Source of the DNA: Bacteroidota bacterium
GTDB taxonomy: Bacteria > Bacteroidota > Bacteroidia > 2-12-FULL-35-15
Assembly: GCA_025963775.1 (NCBI GenBank)
Contig: JAOQAD010000037.1
Location: forward strand, 65,638 to 129,637
Direction: 5' to 3'
Length of the DNA stretch: 64,000 bases
Shown here: piece by piece, positions 17,533 through 25,245 of the stretch
Position numbering within the stretch: position 1 is the stretch's first letter
Layout of the letters: every line of letters starts with the position of its first letter
Program-made: the position numbers and the translations under genes
Notes under the pieces: generated by a model
Told to the model about the DNA's origin: nothing
Databases searched by the model: none
Seen by the model: only the letters and a program-made list of their open reading frames with translations

Positions 17533-18294
17533 ATGAATTTTCCTGTTATCACACGAATAATTGCCTGCCTGGCAATTGTACATTGCTCCTCAGAAACATT
17601 TGCACAGGAGCTTGTCCAGGGTAAGGGTAAAGCAATTATCTATTTTGAATCACCCACCCCGGTTACTGTAAGGCTGGATACGGCACTGCTCAGGCAGACA
17701 AAAAATCCGATCCTGCTCAATGAAGGCAGCTATATTGTGAGGGCATGGGCTCCCACCAAAGAATTGTATACAGACACGATCACCATAAAAGAAGGCAAGA
17801 CTACGATCTGCGTTAAGACCTTAAAAAACTCAGAGGGCTATTCTGCTTACCTGGAAGAGCTGTCCTCCTACAAGCTAAAAAAAACCGGGGCCTGCTATGT
17901 TGCACTGCCTGCAACACTGCTATATTCAGGTTTTGCTTATTTTAAATATAAGCAAAACGCCAGGCTGATGAATGAACACCTCGAAAATGCGCAAAGCGCA
18001 AAGGAAGGGTACGAGCATTCCATTTCATTAACTAACATCAGCATATACAAAGAGAGGTATTATTCCGAAAAGGCAATTTATGAATCCTATTTAAAGAAGA
18101 ATAACAGGCTTGCCAATCTATCCTGCGTGGTTATACCGGCAGGGCTTGTGGCTTCCGCTGCGCTGATCTACTGGTCGGGGAAACTAAAGAAACCCATTTA
18201 TTCAGAAACGCCCTTATTAAGCCTGAACAGTATTTCGATCACACGTGAATTTGACCGGGATTACTCATTATCTTTACTTATTAATATCCGCTAA
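17533..18294 (+). CDS. Uncharacterised exported protein A2, paralog of A1
   Basis: 253 aa. The start is set at 17533 (MNFPVITRIIACLAIV), which gives a signal peptide ending TFAQ and avoids overlap with B1. It has the same architecture as A1: a PEGA-like segment with NEGSYIVRAWAPTKELYTDT, a hydrophobic segment (about 118-135, CYVALPATLLYSGFAYF), a charged coiled-coil-like stretch of about 50 aa, and a second hydrophobic segment (about 197-216, LSCVVIPAGLVASAALIYW). Amino-acid identity to A1 is low but the pattern is collinear, so the pair probably arose by an old duplication and specialised. Function unknown. Confidence 0.68.
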   Translation: MNFPVITRIIACLAIVHCSSETFAQELVQGKGKAIIYFESPTPVTVRLDTALLRQTKNPILLNEGSYIVRAWAPTKELYTDTITIKEGKTTICVKTLKNSEGYSAYLEELSSYKLKKTGACYVALPATLLYSGFAYFKYKQNARLMNEHLENAQSAKEGYEHSISLTNISIYKERYYSEKAIYESYLKKNNRLANLSCVVIPAGLVASAALIYWSGKLKKPIYSETPLLSLNSISITREFDRDYSLSLLINIR

Positions 18295-18298
18295 TATC

Positions 18299-18718
18299 AT
18301 GATGCTCCTCCGTAAATTTTTCGCTTTAACAGCACTGCTGACATTCCTCTTAACGGGAGGCTGTACAAAAAAAAGTGAGCTGGGCGAGCTGTCCCCGGAA
18401 AGCAATGTATTTGCACCTGAAAATCCGCATACTGAATTTTTTATTGTTGACAGCGTACAGGTAAATGCATATCCGTATGTGCAGCTGTACTATCATATCC
18501 GTTACGATCTTATCCCTGATGCGTCCGCTATTTCGAAAATCGTTATCTATCGCGATGGCGCCTTAAAGCTGAGGCTTTCACCTACGCAGGTAAATGTATA
18601 TTACCCGCGGGACCTTGATGTTTATCACTCAAACACGTATTCTTACACCTTTGCCTTCGAGGAGGCCGACGGTACGCTCTCTGATTTTTCAAGCCCGCAT
18701 TATGTGCATGTTCCCTAA
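18299..18718 (+). CDS. Small lipoprotein B2, paralog of B1
   Basis: 139 aa. The start is chosen at the first of two adjacent ATGs at 18299, giving signal peptide MMLLRKFFALTALLTFLLTG and lipobox TGGC followed by TKKSE. The remaining domain is beta-rich and FN3-like, with KIVIYRDGALK and NTYSYTFAFEEADG, matching ILYRNGVVIK and TYSYTASLKYDNG in B1. It begins 4 bp after the A2 stop and is the last gene of the A-B-A'-B' operon. Function unknown; probably works with A2. Confidence 0.65.
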   Translation: MMLLRKFFALTALLTFLLTGGCTKKSELGELSPESNVFAPENPHTEFFIVDSVQVNAYPYVQLYYHIRYDLIPDASAISKIVIYRDGALKLRLSPTQVNVYYPRDLDVYHSNTYSYTFAFEEADGTLSDFSSPHYVHVP

Positions 18719-18821
18719 GCAGGCATAGCATTTAGTGCACAATTACCGGGGTTCCGGATGCTCCTTTCATCATCCAGTTTTTCCGTTGGTCAAATATTTC
18801 TTCCCGGTTGCTTAATTTTCC

Positions 18822-18829
18822 TACTTTTG
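18822..18829 (+). promoter_or_regulatory. Candidate -7 box for the prolyl oligopeptidase gene
   Basis: TACTTTTG matches TAnnTTTG and lies 22 nt upstream of the ATG at 18852. A weak TTTC is 21 nt further upstream. Confidence 0.4.
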
Positions 18830-18851
18830 ATCATCCAAACAAAAATCCACC

Positions 18852-20972
18852 ATGTTAAAAAAGCTAATGCCTGTTATTTTGCTTTCCGTTTTTGCGGCCT
18901 GCTCCAACAATGAAGAAACCAAAGAAACAGCAAAAATGAATTATCCGGCTACACGAAAAACTGACAGCATCGACACTTACTTCGGAACAAAAGTGCCTGA
19001 TCCGTACCGCTGGCTGGAAGATGATAAATCAGCCGAAACAGGCGAATGGGTAAAGGCGCAGAACAAAGTGACCTTCGATTATTTAGCAACCATTCCTTTC
19101 CGCGACAAGATCAAGGAACGCCTTACGAAGATCTGGAACTTTGCGAAAGTGACTTCTCCTTTCAAAAAAGGAAAACGTTATTTCTTCTATAAGAACGACG
19201 GTATTCAAAACCAAAGCGTGCTGTATGTGCAGGAAGGCATGAACGGAACGCCAAAGCTGCTATTGGATCCGAATACGCTGGCTGCTGACGGAACTGCTTC
19301 TCTCGGCGGGCTTGCCGTGAGCAAGGATGGAAAATATCTGGCATACAGCATTAACCGCGCGGGCAGCGACTGGAGCGAGATCTACACGATGGAGATCGAA
19401 AGCGGCAAAAAGCTGGCGGATGAGATCAAATGGGTGAAGTTCTCCGACATTGCCTGGAAAGGGAACGGCTTCTATTACAGTGCTTACGATGCACCGAAAG
19501 GCGGCAGCGAACTGTCGAACAAAAATGAGTATCACAAAGTGTTCTATCATAAAATAGGAGATGTACAGGATAAAGATGCACTGGTGTATGAGGATAAAGA
19601 TCATCCATTACGGAATTTCTCTGCCGATGTTACGGAAGATGAAAAACTGTTGTTACTTTATGGTTCGGAGTCCACAAGCGGCACCACGCTGGCTGTGAAA
19701 GACCTTAGCAAAGCGGATGAATGGCATTACGTGGTAAGCAATTTCGAGCACAACTACAGCGTGATCCACAACGATGGCAACAAACTCCTGGTGGTGACGG
19801 ATGAAGGTGCACCGAAATACCAGTTGCTGGAGATCGACTTTACAAAAAAACCTGACCCGGAGAACTGGAAAAAGGTCATCCCTGAATCGGGCGACCTGCT
19901 GGAACATGTGTCATTGTGCAACGGCAAGCTGATCGCGCAATACCTGAAGGATGTCACCACGCGTTTGTATGTGTATGACATGAACGGCAAAAAAGAAAAC
20001 GAGATCACCTTGCCGGGCATCTGCAAAGTGGAAGGCTTTGACAGCGACAAGGACGACAGCCTCGCTTTCTTTTCCTACAACACATTTACAGCGCCTGCCA
20101 GCGTTTATAAGTACAACATCGTAACGAACACCATGAGCGTTTGGTTCAAGCCGGAGATCGATTTCAAATCGGATGATTATGAGACCAAGCAGGTGTTTTA
20201 TACCAGCAAGGACGGCACAAAAGTGCCGATGTTCATCACGCATAAAAAAGGAATTCAAATGGATGGAAACAATCCGTGCTTTCTCTTCGGCTACGGCGGA
20301 TTCAACTCCTACTACTCTCCTGAGTTCAGAATCGACCGTGCGGTGTTCCTTGAAAATGGAGGCATCTACGCGATCCCGGGATTACGCGGCGGTGGCGATT
20401 ACGGCGAAGACTGGCACAAAGCGGGAACGAAATGCCAGAAGCAAAATGTGTTTGATGATTTCATTGCTGCAGCAGAATACCTGATCAAAGAGAAATACAC
20501 CTCTTCTTCCAAGCTCGCCATTCATGGCCGCTCTAATGGCGGATTGCTGATCGGGGCAGTTATGACACAGCGTCCTGACCTTGCAAAAGTAGCGATCCCA
20601 ACAGTTGGCGTGCTCGACATGCTGCGCTATCATAAATTCACGATCGGCTGGGCATGGGCATCCGACTACGGCACCAGCGACAACCAGGAAGAATTCAACT
20701 GCCTGATCAAATATTCGCCATTGCACAATGTGAAGGAAGTGGAATACCCGGCAACGCTGGTAACTACGGGCGATCATGACGACCGCGTGGTGCCTGCACA
20801 CTCCTTCAAGTTCATTGCAACCTTACAGGAAAAGCAAAAAGGCTCCAACCCTGTGCTTGTCCGCATCGATACCAATGCCGGCCACGGCGCAGGAAAACCA
20901 ACCTCCAAGCAGATCGAGGAATATGCCGATATCTGGAGCTTTGTGTTTTATAATTTAGGGATGAAGTATTAG
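18852..20972 (+). CDS. Prolyl oligopeptidase family serine peptidase (lipoprotein)
   Basis: 706-aa S9A peptidase that cleaves short peptides after proline. The N-terminus is a lipoprotein signal, VILLSVFAAC then SNNEE, so it is exported and lipid-anchored. After it comes the family start YPATRKTDSIDTYFG and the seven-bladed propeller that limits access to small peptides. The catalytic domain shows Ser561 in GRSNGGLLIGA, the Asp region GDHDDRVVP (from residue 640) and His678 in NAGHGAGKP, a complete triad. The length is normal for the family. Transcription probably ends at the strong hairpin at 21051-21087. Confidence 0.95.
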   Translation: MLKKLMPVILLSVFAACSNNEETKETAKMNYPATRKTDSIDTYFGTKVPDPYRWLEDDKSAETGEWVKAQNKVTFDYLATIPFRDKIKERLTKIWNFAKVTSPFKKGKRYFFYKNDGIQNQSVLYVQEGMNGTPKLLLDPNTLAADGTASLGGLAVSKDGKYLAYSINRAGSDWSEIYTMEIESGKKLADEIKWVKFSDIAWKGNGFYYSAYDAPKGGSELSNKNEYHKVFYHKIGDVQDKDALVYEDKDHPLRNFSADVTEDEKLLLLYGSESTSGTTLAVKDLSKADEWHYVVSNFEHNYSVIHNDGNKLLVVTDEGAPKYQLLEIDFTKKPDPENWKKVIPESGDLLEHVSLCNGKLIAQYLKDVTTRLYVYDMNGKKENEITLPGICKVEGFDSDKDDSLAFFSYNTFTAPASVYKYNIVTNTMSVWFKPEIDFKSDDYETKQVFYTSKDGTKVPMFITHKKGIQMDGNNPCFLFGYGGFNSYYSPEFRIDRAVFLENGGIYAIPGLRGGGDYGEDWHKAGTKCQKQNVFDDFIAAAEYLIKEKYTSSSKLAIHGRSNGGLLIGAVMTQRPDLAKVAIPTVGVLDMLRYHKFTIGWAWASDYGTSDNQEEFNCLIKYSPLHNVKEVEYPATLVTTGDHDDRVVPAHSFKFIATLQEKQKGSNPVLVRIDTNAGHGAGKPTSKQIEEYADIWSFVFYNLGMKY

Positions 20973-21020
20973 TGTCAGTTCGAGTTTTCGCTTTTTCAGC
21001 GAAAGTATCGGGAACTGAAC
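20973..21020. repeat. Family R1 repeat, shortened and inverted (copy 2)
   Basis: TGTCAGTTCGAGTTTTCGC... is the reverse complement of the right half of the R1 element at 2068-2147. It begins directly after the oligopeptidase stop codon. Confidence 0.7.
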
Positions 21021-21050
21021 ACTGTCGATAAAGTTCTGGTTATAGTGATC

Positions 21051-21087
21051 AAAAAAAACGGCTGCCTTTTCAGGCAGCCGTTTTTTT
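21051..21087 (+). terminator. Rho-independent terminator after the prolyl oligopeptidase gene
   Basis: The stem CGGCTGCC/GGCAGCCG with loop TTTTCA is followed by seven T residues and preceded by eight A residues, so it may also work on the other strand. Confidence 0.9.
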
Positions 21088-21146
21088 CAAACAGATTTAT
21101 TAGTTCAGGCTTCACAGTTCTATCAAATGGGTTGCATGAAATTTCG

Positions 21147-21154
21147 TATATTTG
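21147..21154 (+). promoter_or_regulatory. Candidate -7 box immediately before a start codon (leaderless)
   Basis: TATATTTG matches TAnnTTTG. The ATG of the next gene is only 4 nt after it, so a transcript starting at the usual distance would begin at or next to the start codon. Confidence 0.45.
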
Positions 21155-21158
21155 TACT

Positions 21159-21353
21159 ATGAAAGCAATGGTCATTACACCCAAAAATCAAGGCGAGTTT
21201 AAGTTTATTAATGACTTACTGAAAAAGCTTGGAATTTCATCAGCTACAATGACTGAAGAAGAACTGGAAGATATTGGTTTGTCTAAAATGCTGAAGGCTG
21301 TGGATAAAACAAAAAAAGCCAGTCAGAATTCAGTTATGCAAAAGCTTAAGTAA
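21159..21353 (+). CDS. Small antitoxin-like protein (orphan)
   Basis: 64 aa. The start at 21159 follows a perfect -7 box, and the protein begins MKAMVITPKNQGEFKFINDL. The layout, a beta-strand-like N-terminus followed by two helices and a Lys-rich tail (KTKKASQNSVMQKLK), resembles the small antitoxins common in Bacteroidota, where the toxin gene usually follows. Here no toxin ORF follows: 27 bp later the convergent DUF262 gene ends. Its DNA is AT-rich (about 30% G+C in 21181-21240), as is the DUF262 gene. It may be an orphan antitoxin or a partner of the nuclease next door; neither is proven. Confidence 0.55.
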   Translation: MKAMVITPKNQGEFKFINDLLKKLGISSATMTEEELEDIGLSKMLKAVDKTKKASQNSVMQKLK

Positions 21354-21379
21354 ATTTGTTAACAATAAGTATCACTGCC

Positions 21380-23080
21380 TCACATATGAATGTTGTCAAA
21401 GCCCCAAGTCTTTACAGCAAAATCAAAAATAATTTTGTGTCTATTTACAATTGCGGTTTTGTCCCATTTAGGATGCTTAATATTTCCACTAATAAACTGT
21501 TTGATTTCTGCCTGCTGTTTTAATAACGGATTTGACATATACGAATTTAATTTTTCTACAAATGGCTTATTTCCAATTGATGCATTGTGCGAACCAGAAA
21601 TCAGCATAACATTTCCCAAACAATTTAAGTATTTACTTTTAAACTCTTCATCGTACTCATTGTTCTCATCTACTTCATAACCCATTGTCAATGGCTCACC
21701 GTTTGTTGGAGTTTGTGGAGAAATATGTTCAATTTGTTCATTTTCAATTTCGCAACTGCCAATTTTGTAACCACGACTTTGAATTGAATCCTCATATCGC
21801 CAGAATAAATATCTTAAAATTCGTGTTCCGATCCAACCATTCAAATAGTTTTGAACATTTGAATCTCCCCAATACCAAGAATCATTAAATCTGTTTTTGA
21901 ATGATTCGCGAAGTTCATTTAAGTCTTCAGTAAAATTCATCAACACATTATTCAACCTACTGTATATATCTGCTCGACTGTTAATTAAGTTATCTCTAAA
22001 AACAACTATTTCAAGCAGGTGAAATAGTGAAGATAATTTATCTTTATTGTCTCCAAAATACTTATACCCCTTAATTATAAACGGATATATGTATGCAGGA
22101 ATACCTAATTTCTCTAATTGAAGAGCGTAACTATCATTCGATTTTTCAAATTTTTTAATATTGGAAAATGTTGTATGCAACTCTTGGACAAAGCTTTTTA
22201 TCCATTCAACCTTATCTTTCCCATCTTTGAAAATTCGTTTTATGTCACCTATACTATAATTATATCCCCCACCTAAAAAAGAATTACAATGATAAACAAG
22301 AACACTATCTTCATTTAATTTTTTTAAGTCGTTTATGGTTTGGTAGATTAATTTAAAAATGTCTGAGATATACGTAATATTTGATTCTGTTTCGTTTGGA
22401 ATACTATAGACATACATTTGGTACATAAAAAAAGATTTAAGCTTCTCCATGTTGGTTAAATCTTTCCCTCTATTATTCTGAAGTTCAAACATTAAGGCCG
22501 AATCCTTTTTACCTTGTAATTCAATGCAGGTTAATTTAGTTTTTTCAATTTTGTCTAGAATTTTAATAATTGAAATTGTTTTTTCATTTTGGAGTTCTTT
22601 AATAAAATAACTTTTTGCTTCCTTAATTCTGTTTTGTGAAGGTGTATTTGTTACATATGAGTCTTTTCCCGCAATTATTAATGTGTCATAGCAGGCTCTG
22701 TCATAGTCTACTGGTCGTAATTTAATATTGCCACTGTTCTTGAAATAAATCTTTTCTTTTGCTTTAACCTTTATTGTAATTTTTTCTCCTTTTTGAATTC
22801 TCTCGTTTATAACAAAAAAAATTGCTCGCATAAAAATCGTTAAAGTAGTTAAGCGTTGTTGGCCGTCTATCACTTCATATTCGATACCCGGATTAATTGT
22901 TTCTAAAAGTATATTGCCGTAGAAGTAATTATTATCTCCTTTAATTTGCTCGATTATGTCATTCATAAAAACACCCCATTCCTTTGTTTCCCAAGAATAA
23001 GCTCTCTGGTAAACTGGAACTACAAATGTTTTTTGTGAACTGTCGAATAATTCTAAAATTGTCTTTTGCGAAAACTGCAT
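21380..23080 (-). CDS. DUF262 / DUF1524 domain protein, GmrSD-like predicted nuclease
   Basis: 566 aa. The N-terminal DUF262 (ParB-like NTP-binding/nickase) domain shows VPVYQRAYSW and the signature DGQQR (72-76). The C-terminal DUF1524 HNH/His-Me-finger domain contains the NEQIEHISPQTP motif with His452, plus LGNVMLISGSHNASIGNK. This pairing is that of the GmrSD type IV restriction family, which attacks modified phage DNA, so an anti-phage role is likely. Two hand-counted 60-nt samples (22381-22440, 22741-22800) are 22-25% G+C, against about 53% in the neighbouring hydrolase gene, which supports recent horizontal arrival. It stands alone, without other restriction subunits. The ATG at 23080 is the only good start. 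Confidence 0.85.
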   Translation of the reverse strand: MQFSQKTILELFDSSQKTFVVPVYQRAYSWETKEWGVFMNDIIEQIKGDNNYFYGNILLETINPGIEYEVIDGQQRLTTLTIFMRAIFFVINERIQKGEKITIKVKAKEKIYFKNSGNIKLRPVDYDRACYDTLIIAGKDSYVTNTPSQNRIKEAKSYFIKELQNEKTISIIKILDKIEKTKLTCIELQGKKDSALMFELQNNRGKDLTNMEKLKSFFMYQMYVYSIPNETESNITYISDIFKLIYQTINDLKKLNEDSVLVYHCNSFLGGGYNYSIGDIKRIFKDGKDKVEWIKSFVQELHTTFSNIKKFEKSNDSYALQLEKLGIPAYIYPFIIKGYKYFGDNKDKLSSLFHLLEIVVFRDNLINSRADIYSRLNNVLMNFTEDLNELRESFKNRFNDSWYWGDSNVQNYLNGWIGTRILRYLFWRYEDSIQSRGYKIGSCEIENEQIEHISPQTPTNGEPLTMGYEVDENNEYDEEFKSKYLNCLGNVMLISGSHNASIGNKPFVEKLNSYMSNPLLKQQAEIKQFISGNIKHPKWDKTAIVNRHKIIFDFAVKTWGFDNIHM

Positions 23081-23154
23081 TTATTAATGTATTATTTCGT
23101 TATTAATGTGCTGTATTTACCCAGTCGATATATATTCTTATTTAACAACAAATA

Positions 23155-24816
23155 TCACGCATCCAAAAAGTTCCAGATCTTCTCATGCACCTTATCCGGG
23201 CAATAATCCGAATTCAGGTATTTCACGTGCATCGACCGTACAAGGATCGGCGGGTTTGAATAATTCGCAGGAGTGATCCGTTGCTTTTCCGTTCCAACCA
23301 CCCAGTCGTTCTCTTTTCCGAGGCTGGTCTTGATCACCGCATCAAGGCCGCGTTCTGCAAGGCGCTTGAACAGTCCATCATCCTGCACCAGCGAAGCATC
23401 CCAATCGCCGGTGATCGGCTGGATCCGTAGTTTTTTGTTGAACTCCGAAGGCTCTTTGCTGATGATGCTCGTAAGGCGCTCATCGTTGATCGTCATCTGG
23501 CGGCATCCCGGCTGTGCAAGGAAATAGTCGGCGGAAAATTGTGCAAAGCCAAGGATCACGCTTCCCATCGGATTTCCGGTAAGGGCGGCCAATGATTTCC
23601 AGATGCTCAGGAAGCGCGCAATGTGACGGCCTGTATCAAAATAACCGACGCCGTTTGCACAGGCAATGTTTACCATCTTTCGCACAGGAAGCTGATCGTT
23701 ATCCATGCAGCAGGTAATGTATTTTCCAACCAGTCCTCCCCTGCTTGTCGTGATAATGTCGACTGAAGCATTCTTCGAAAATGTAACGCCGTTCAGGATC
23801 CTGATCAGCTCCTGCACATTTCCTTTTGCATCGTAGGAGATCGTCGGATGGTCAAGCGCGAGCACCTGCAGGTAGCCGCGGGTCTCCATTGTTTTCTGGA
23901 TCCATGATTTTGTGTTGTTGTCGTATTCCTGCTTCAGCAGGCCATTGTAGGAGTTGTCGGTACTGGAAAATGTGCCGTGGATGAGGAACAATGTTTTTGC
24001 ATTCGGATCAACCAGCACATCGTTGTTGTTCACCTCGTAGAATTTATTCTGCTTGTGCACAAAGCGCAGCAGCCTGTGCCCGTCGGCACCGTTCCTTACC
24101 TTAAAGGAAATGCTTTTCATCACCTGGTCAGGATGATGGTCGATGTTGTTGCGCTTGAACGTAAGCACTTTCAGCACGAAGCTTTTGTTCAGCTCTGTAT
24201 CCGAAAGCGTGAACAACCCGGGCGTGGAGGTCTCGATGATCTTCTGCTTCGGAAGCACCGGGAAAATATACGTGAGGCGGTCCCTGTCGGTCGTGAAATT
24301 TTCTGTTTTCTGCGGAAGGATGAATTCGATATCGGAGCCGTCCTCGCTGGTGTAAGATTCCTTGAAATGCTGGAAGAAAACAAGCGCGCCTTCATCGGGA
24401 CGAAGAAAAAGCGTGAGCCTTAAATTCGGGATCTCCTCTTCGGTGAACGTTTTCGGAAAAGAGGGAAACTCAATATCATCAAAGTTAATGAAGCGCTCGA
24501 TCACTTTGGAATCGGCACCGTTCAGCTCGCTGTTGATATGGTACAGCTCTTTCACCTGTTCCAGTGTACGGCCCGTGGATTGGTCATTTCCCGATTTTGA
24601 AAAAGCAAGATTTCCCTGCCATAGGATATTATCTCCGTTCTCCATGCCTAATGTGCCCCAGATGCCCGGCACCTGTTCTTTCACTTTTTTATTGACCTTC
24701 GCATCGATGATCGGCTGAAAAACGCTTGTTTGAGCCTCTTCCCTTCCAAGGATCAGGAAGCGCGCATTGCTGTTGCTGAAATACGCGGGCGTGTTGTGAA
24801 CGGGTAATTTTCTCAT
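23155..24816 (-). CDS. Alpha/beta-hydrolase fold protein (DUF7379-like)
   Basis: 553 aa with no signal peptide. The C-terminal half has an oxyanion-type HGTF motif (about 275) and a nucleophile elbow TTSRGGLVGK with Ser358, which fits a lipase- or esterase-like alpha/beta hydrolase. The N-terminal ~250 aa is a separate beta-rich domain that I do not recognise. Proteins of this outline occur near bacterial conflict and caspase-like effector genes, and it sits beside a GmrSD-like gene. However, its G+C content is that of the host genome, so a shared defence role is only a possibility. Substrate unknown. Confidence 0.55.
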   Translation of the reverse strand: MRKLPVHNTPAYFSNSNARFLILGREEAQTSVFQPIIDAKVNKKVKEQVPGIWGTLGMENGDNILWQGNLAFSKSGNDQSTGRTLEQVKELYHINSELNGADSKVIERFINFDDIEFPSFPKTFTEEEIPNLRLTLFLRPDEGALVFFQHFKESYTSEDGSDIEFILPQKTENFTTDRDRLTYIFPVLPKQKIIETSTPGLFTLSDTELNKSFVLKVLTFKRNNIDHHPDQVMKSISFKVRNGADGHRLLRFVHKQNKFYEVNNNDVLVDPNAKTLFLIHGTFSSTDNSYNGLLKQEYDNNTKSWIQKTMETRGYLQVLALDHPTISYDAKGNVQELIRILNGVTFSKNASVDIITTSRGGLVGKYITCCMDNDQLPVRKMVNIACANGVGYFDTGRHIARFLSIWKSLAALTGNPMGSVILGFAQFSADYFLAQPGCRQMTINDERLTSIISKEPSEFNKKLRIQPITGDWDASLVQDDGLFKRLAERGLDAVIKTSLGKENDWVVGTEKQRITPANYSNPPILVRSMHVKYLNSDYCPDKVHEKIWNFLDA

Positions 24817-25245
24817 GACGAAATTTGTTTTGTGTATAACAAATATAATTTATTCCTCAAAAAATGCAAGTACCTCCTGCATTATGTCGGAAAATACCCA
24901 TTCACAAAATCGAGCGGGATGATCATTGCGGGGAGTACCACGAAGCAATCTTATTAATCCCAGGTGTGCATAAAATTCCCTTCACCTCATCATTAAAGAG
25001 AGATTCCGGGTCGAGCCCGGAATGACGGAAACATCGGAGAAACTAGAGTTAAATTGTCGAAGTATATCTCTTGACTCCGTTCTAAATGACAACACATAGT
25101 ACGTCAATCATAAGTTATCATAAGCGTCGAAGACGATCAGATCATTTTTCATCATAAAAATTCCTAAAGATCTGCGTACCATCACACACAGTAAATATGC
25201 TTCCGCACGGAAGAAGATCCCTCGGGCAAGCTCGGAATGACAACA
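24817..25245. repeat. 429-bp gene-free gap with two partial R2 repeats
   Basis: No ORF worth calling. It holds one R2 half-element at 24998-25028 (AGATTCCGGGTCGAGCCCGG) and a decayed copy at 25214-25242 that ends 3 nt before the subtilase stop codon. The middle is AT-rich and shows no clear promoter or hairpin terminator. Confidence 0.6.
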
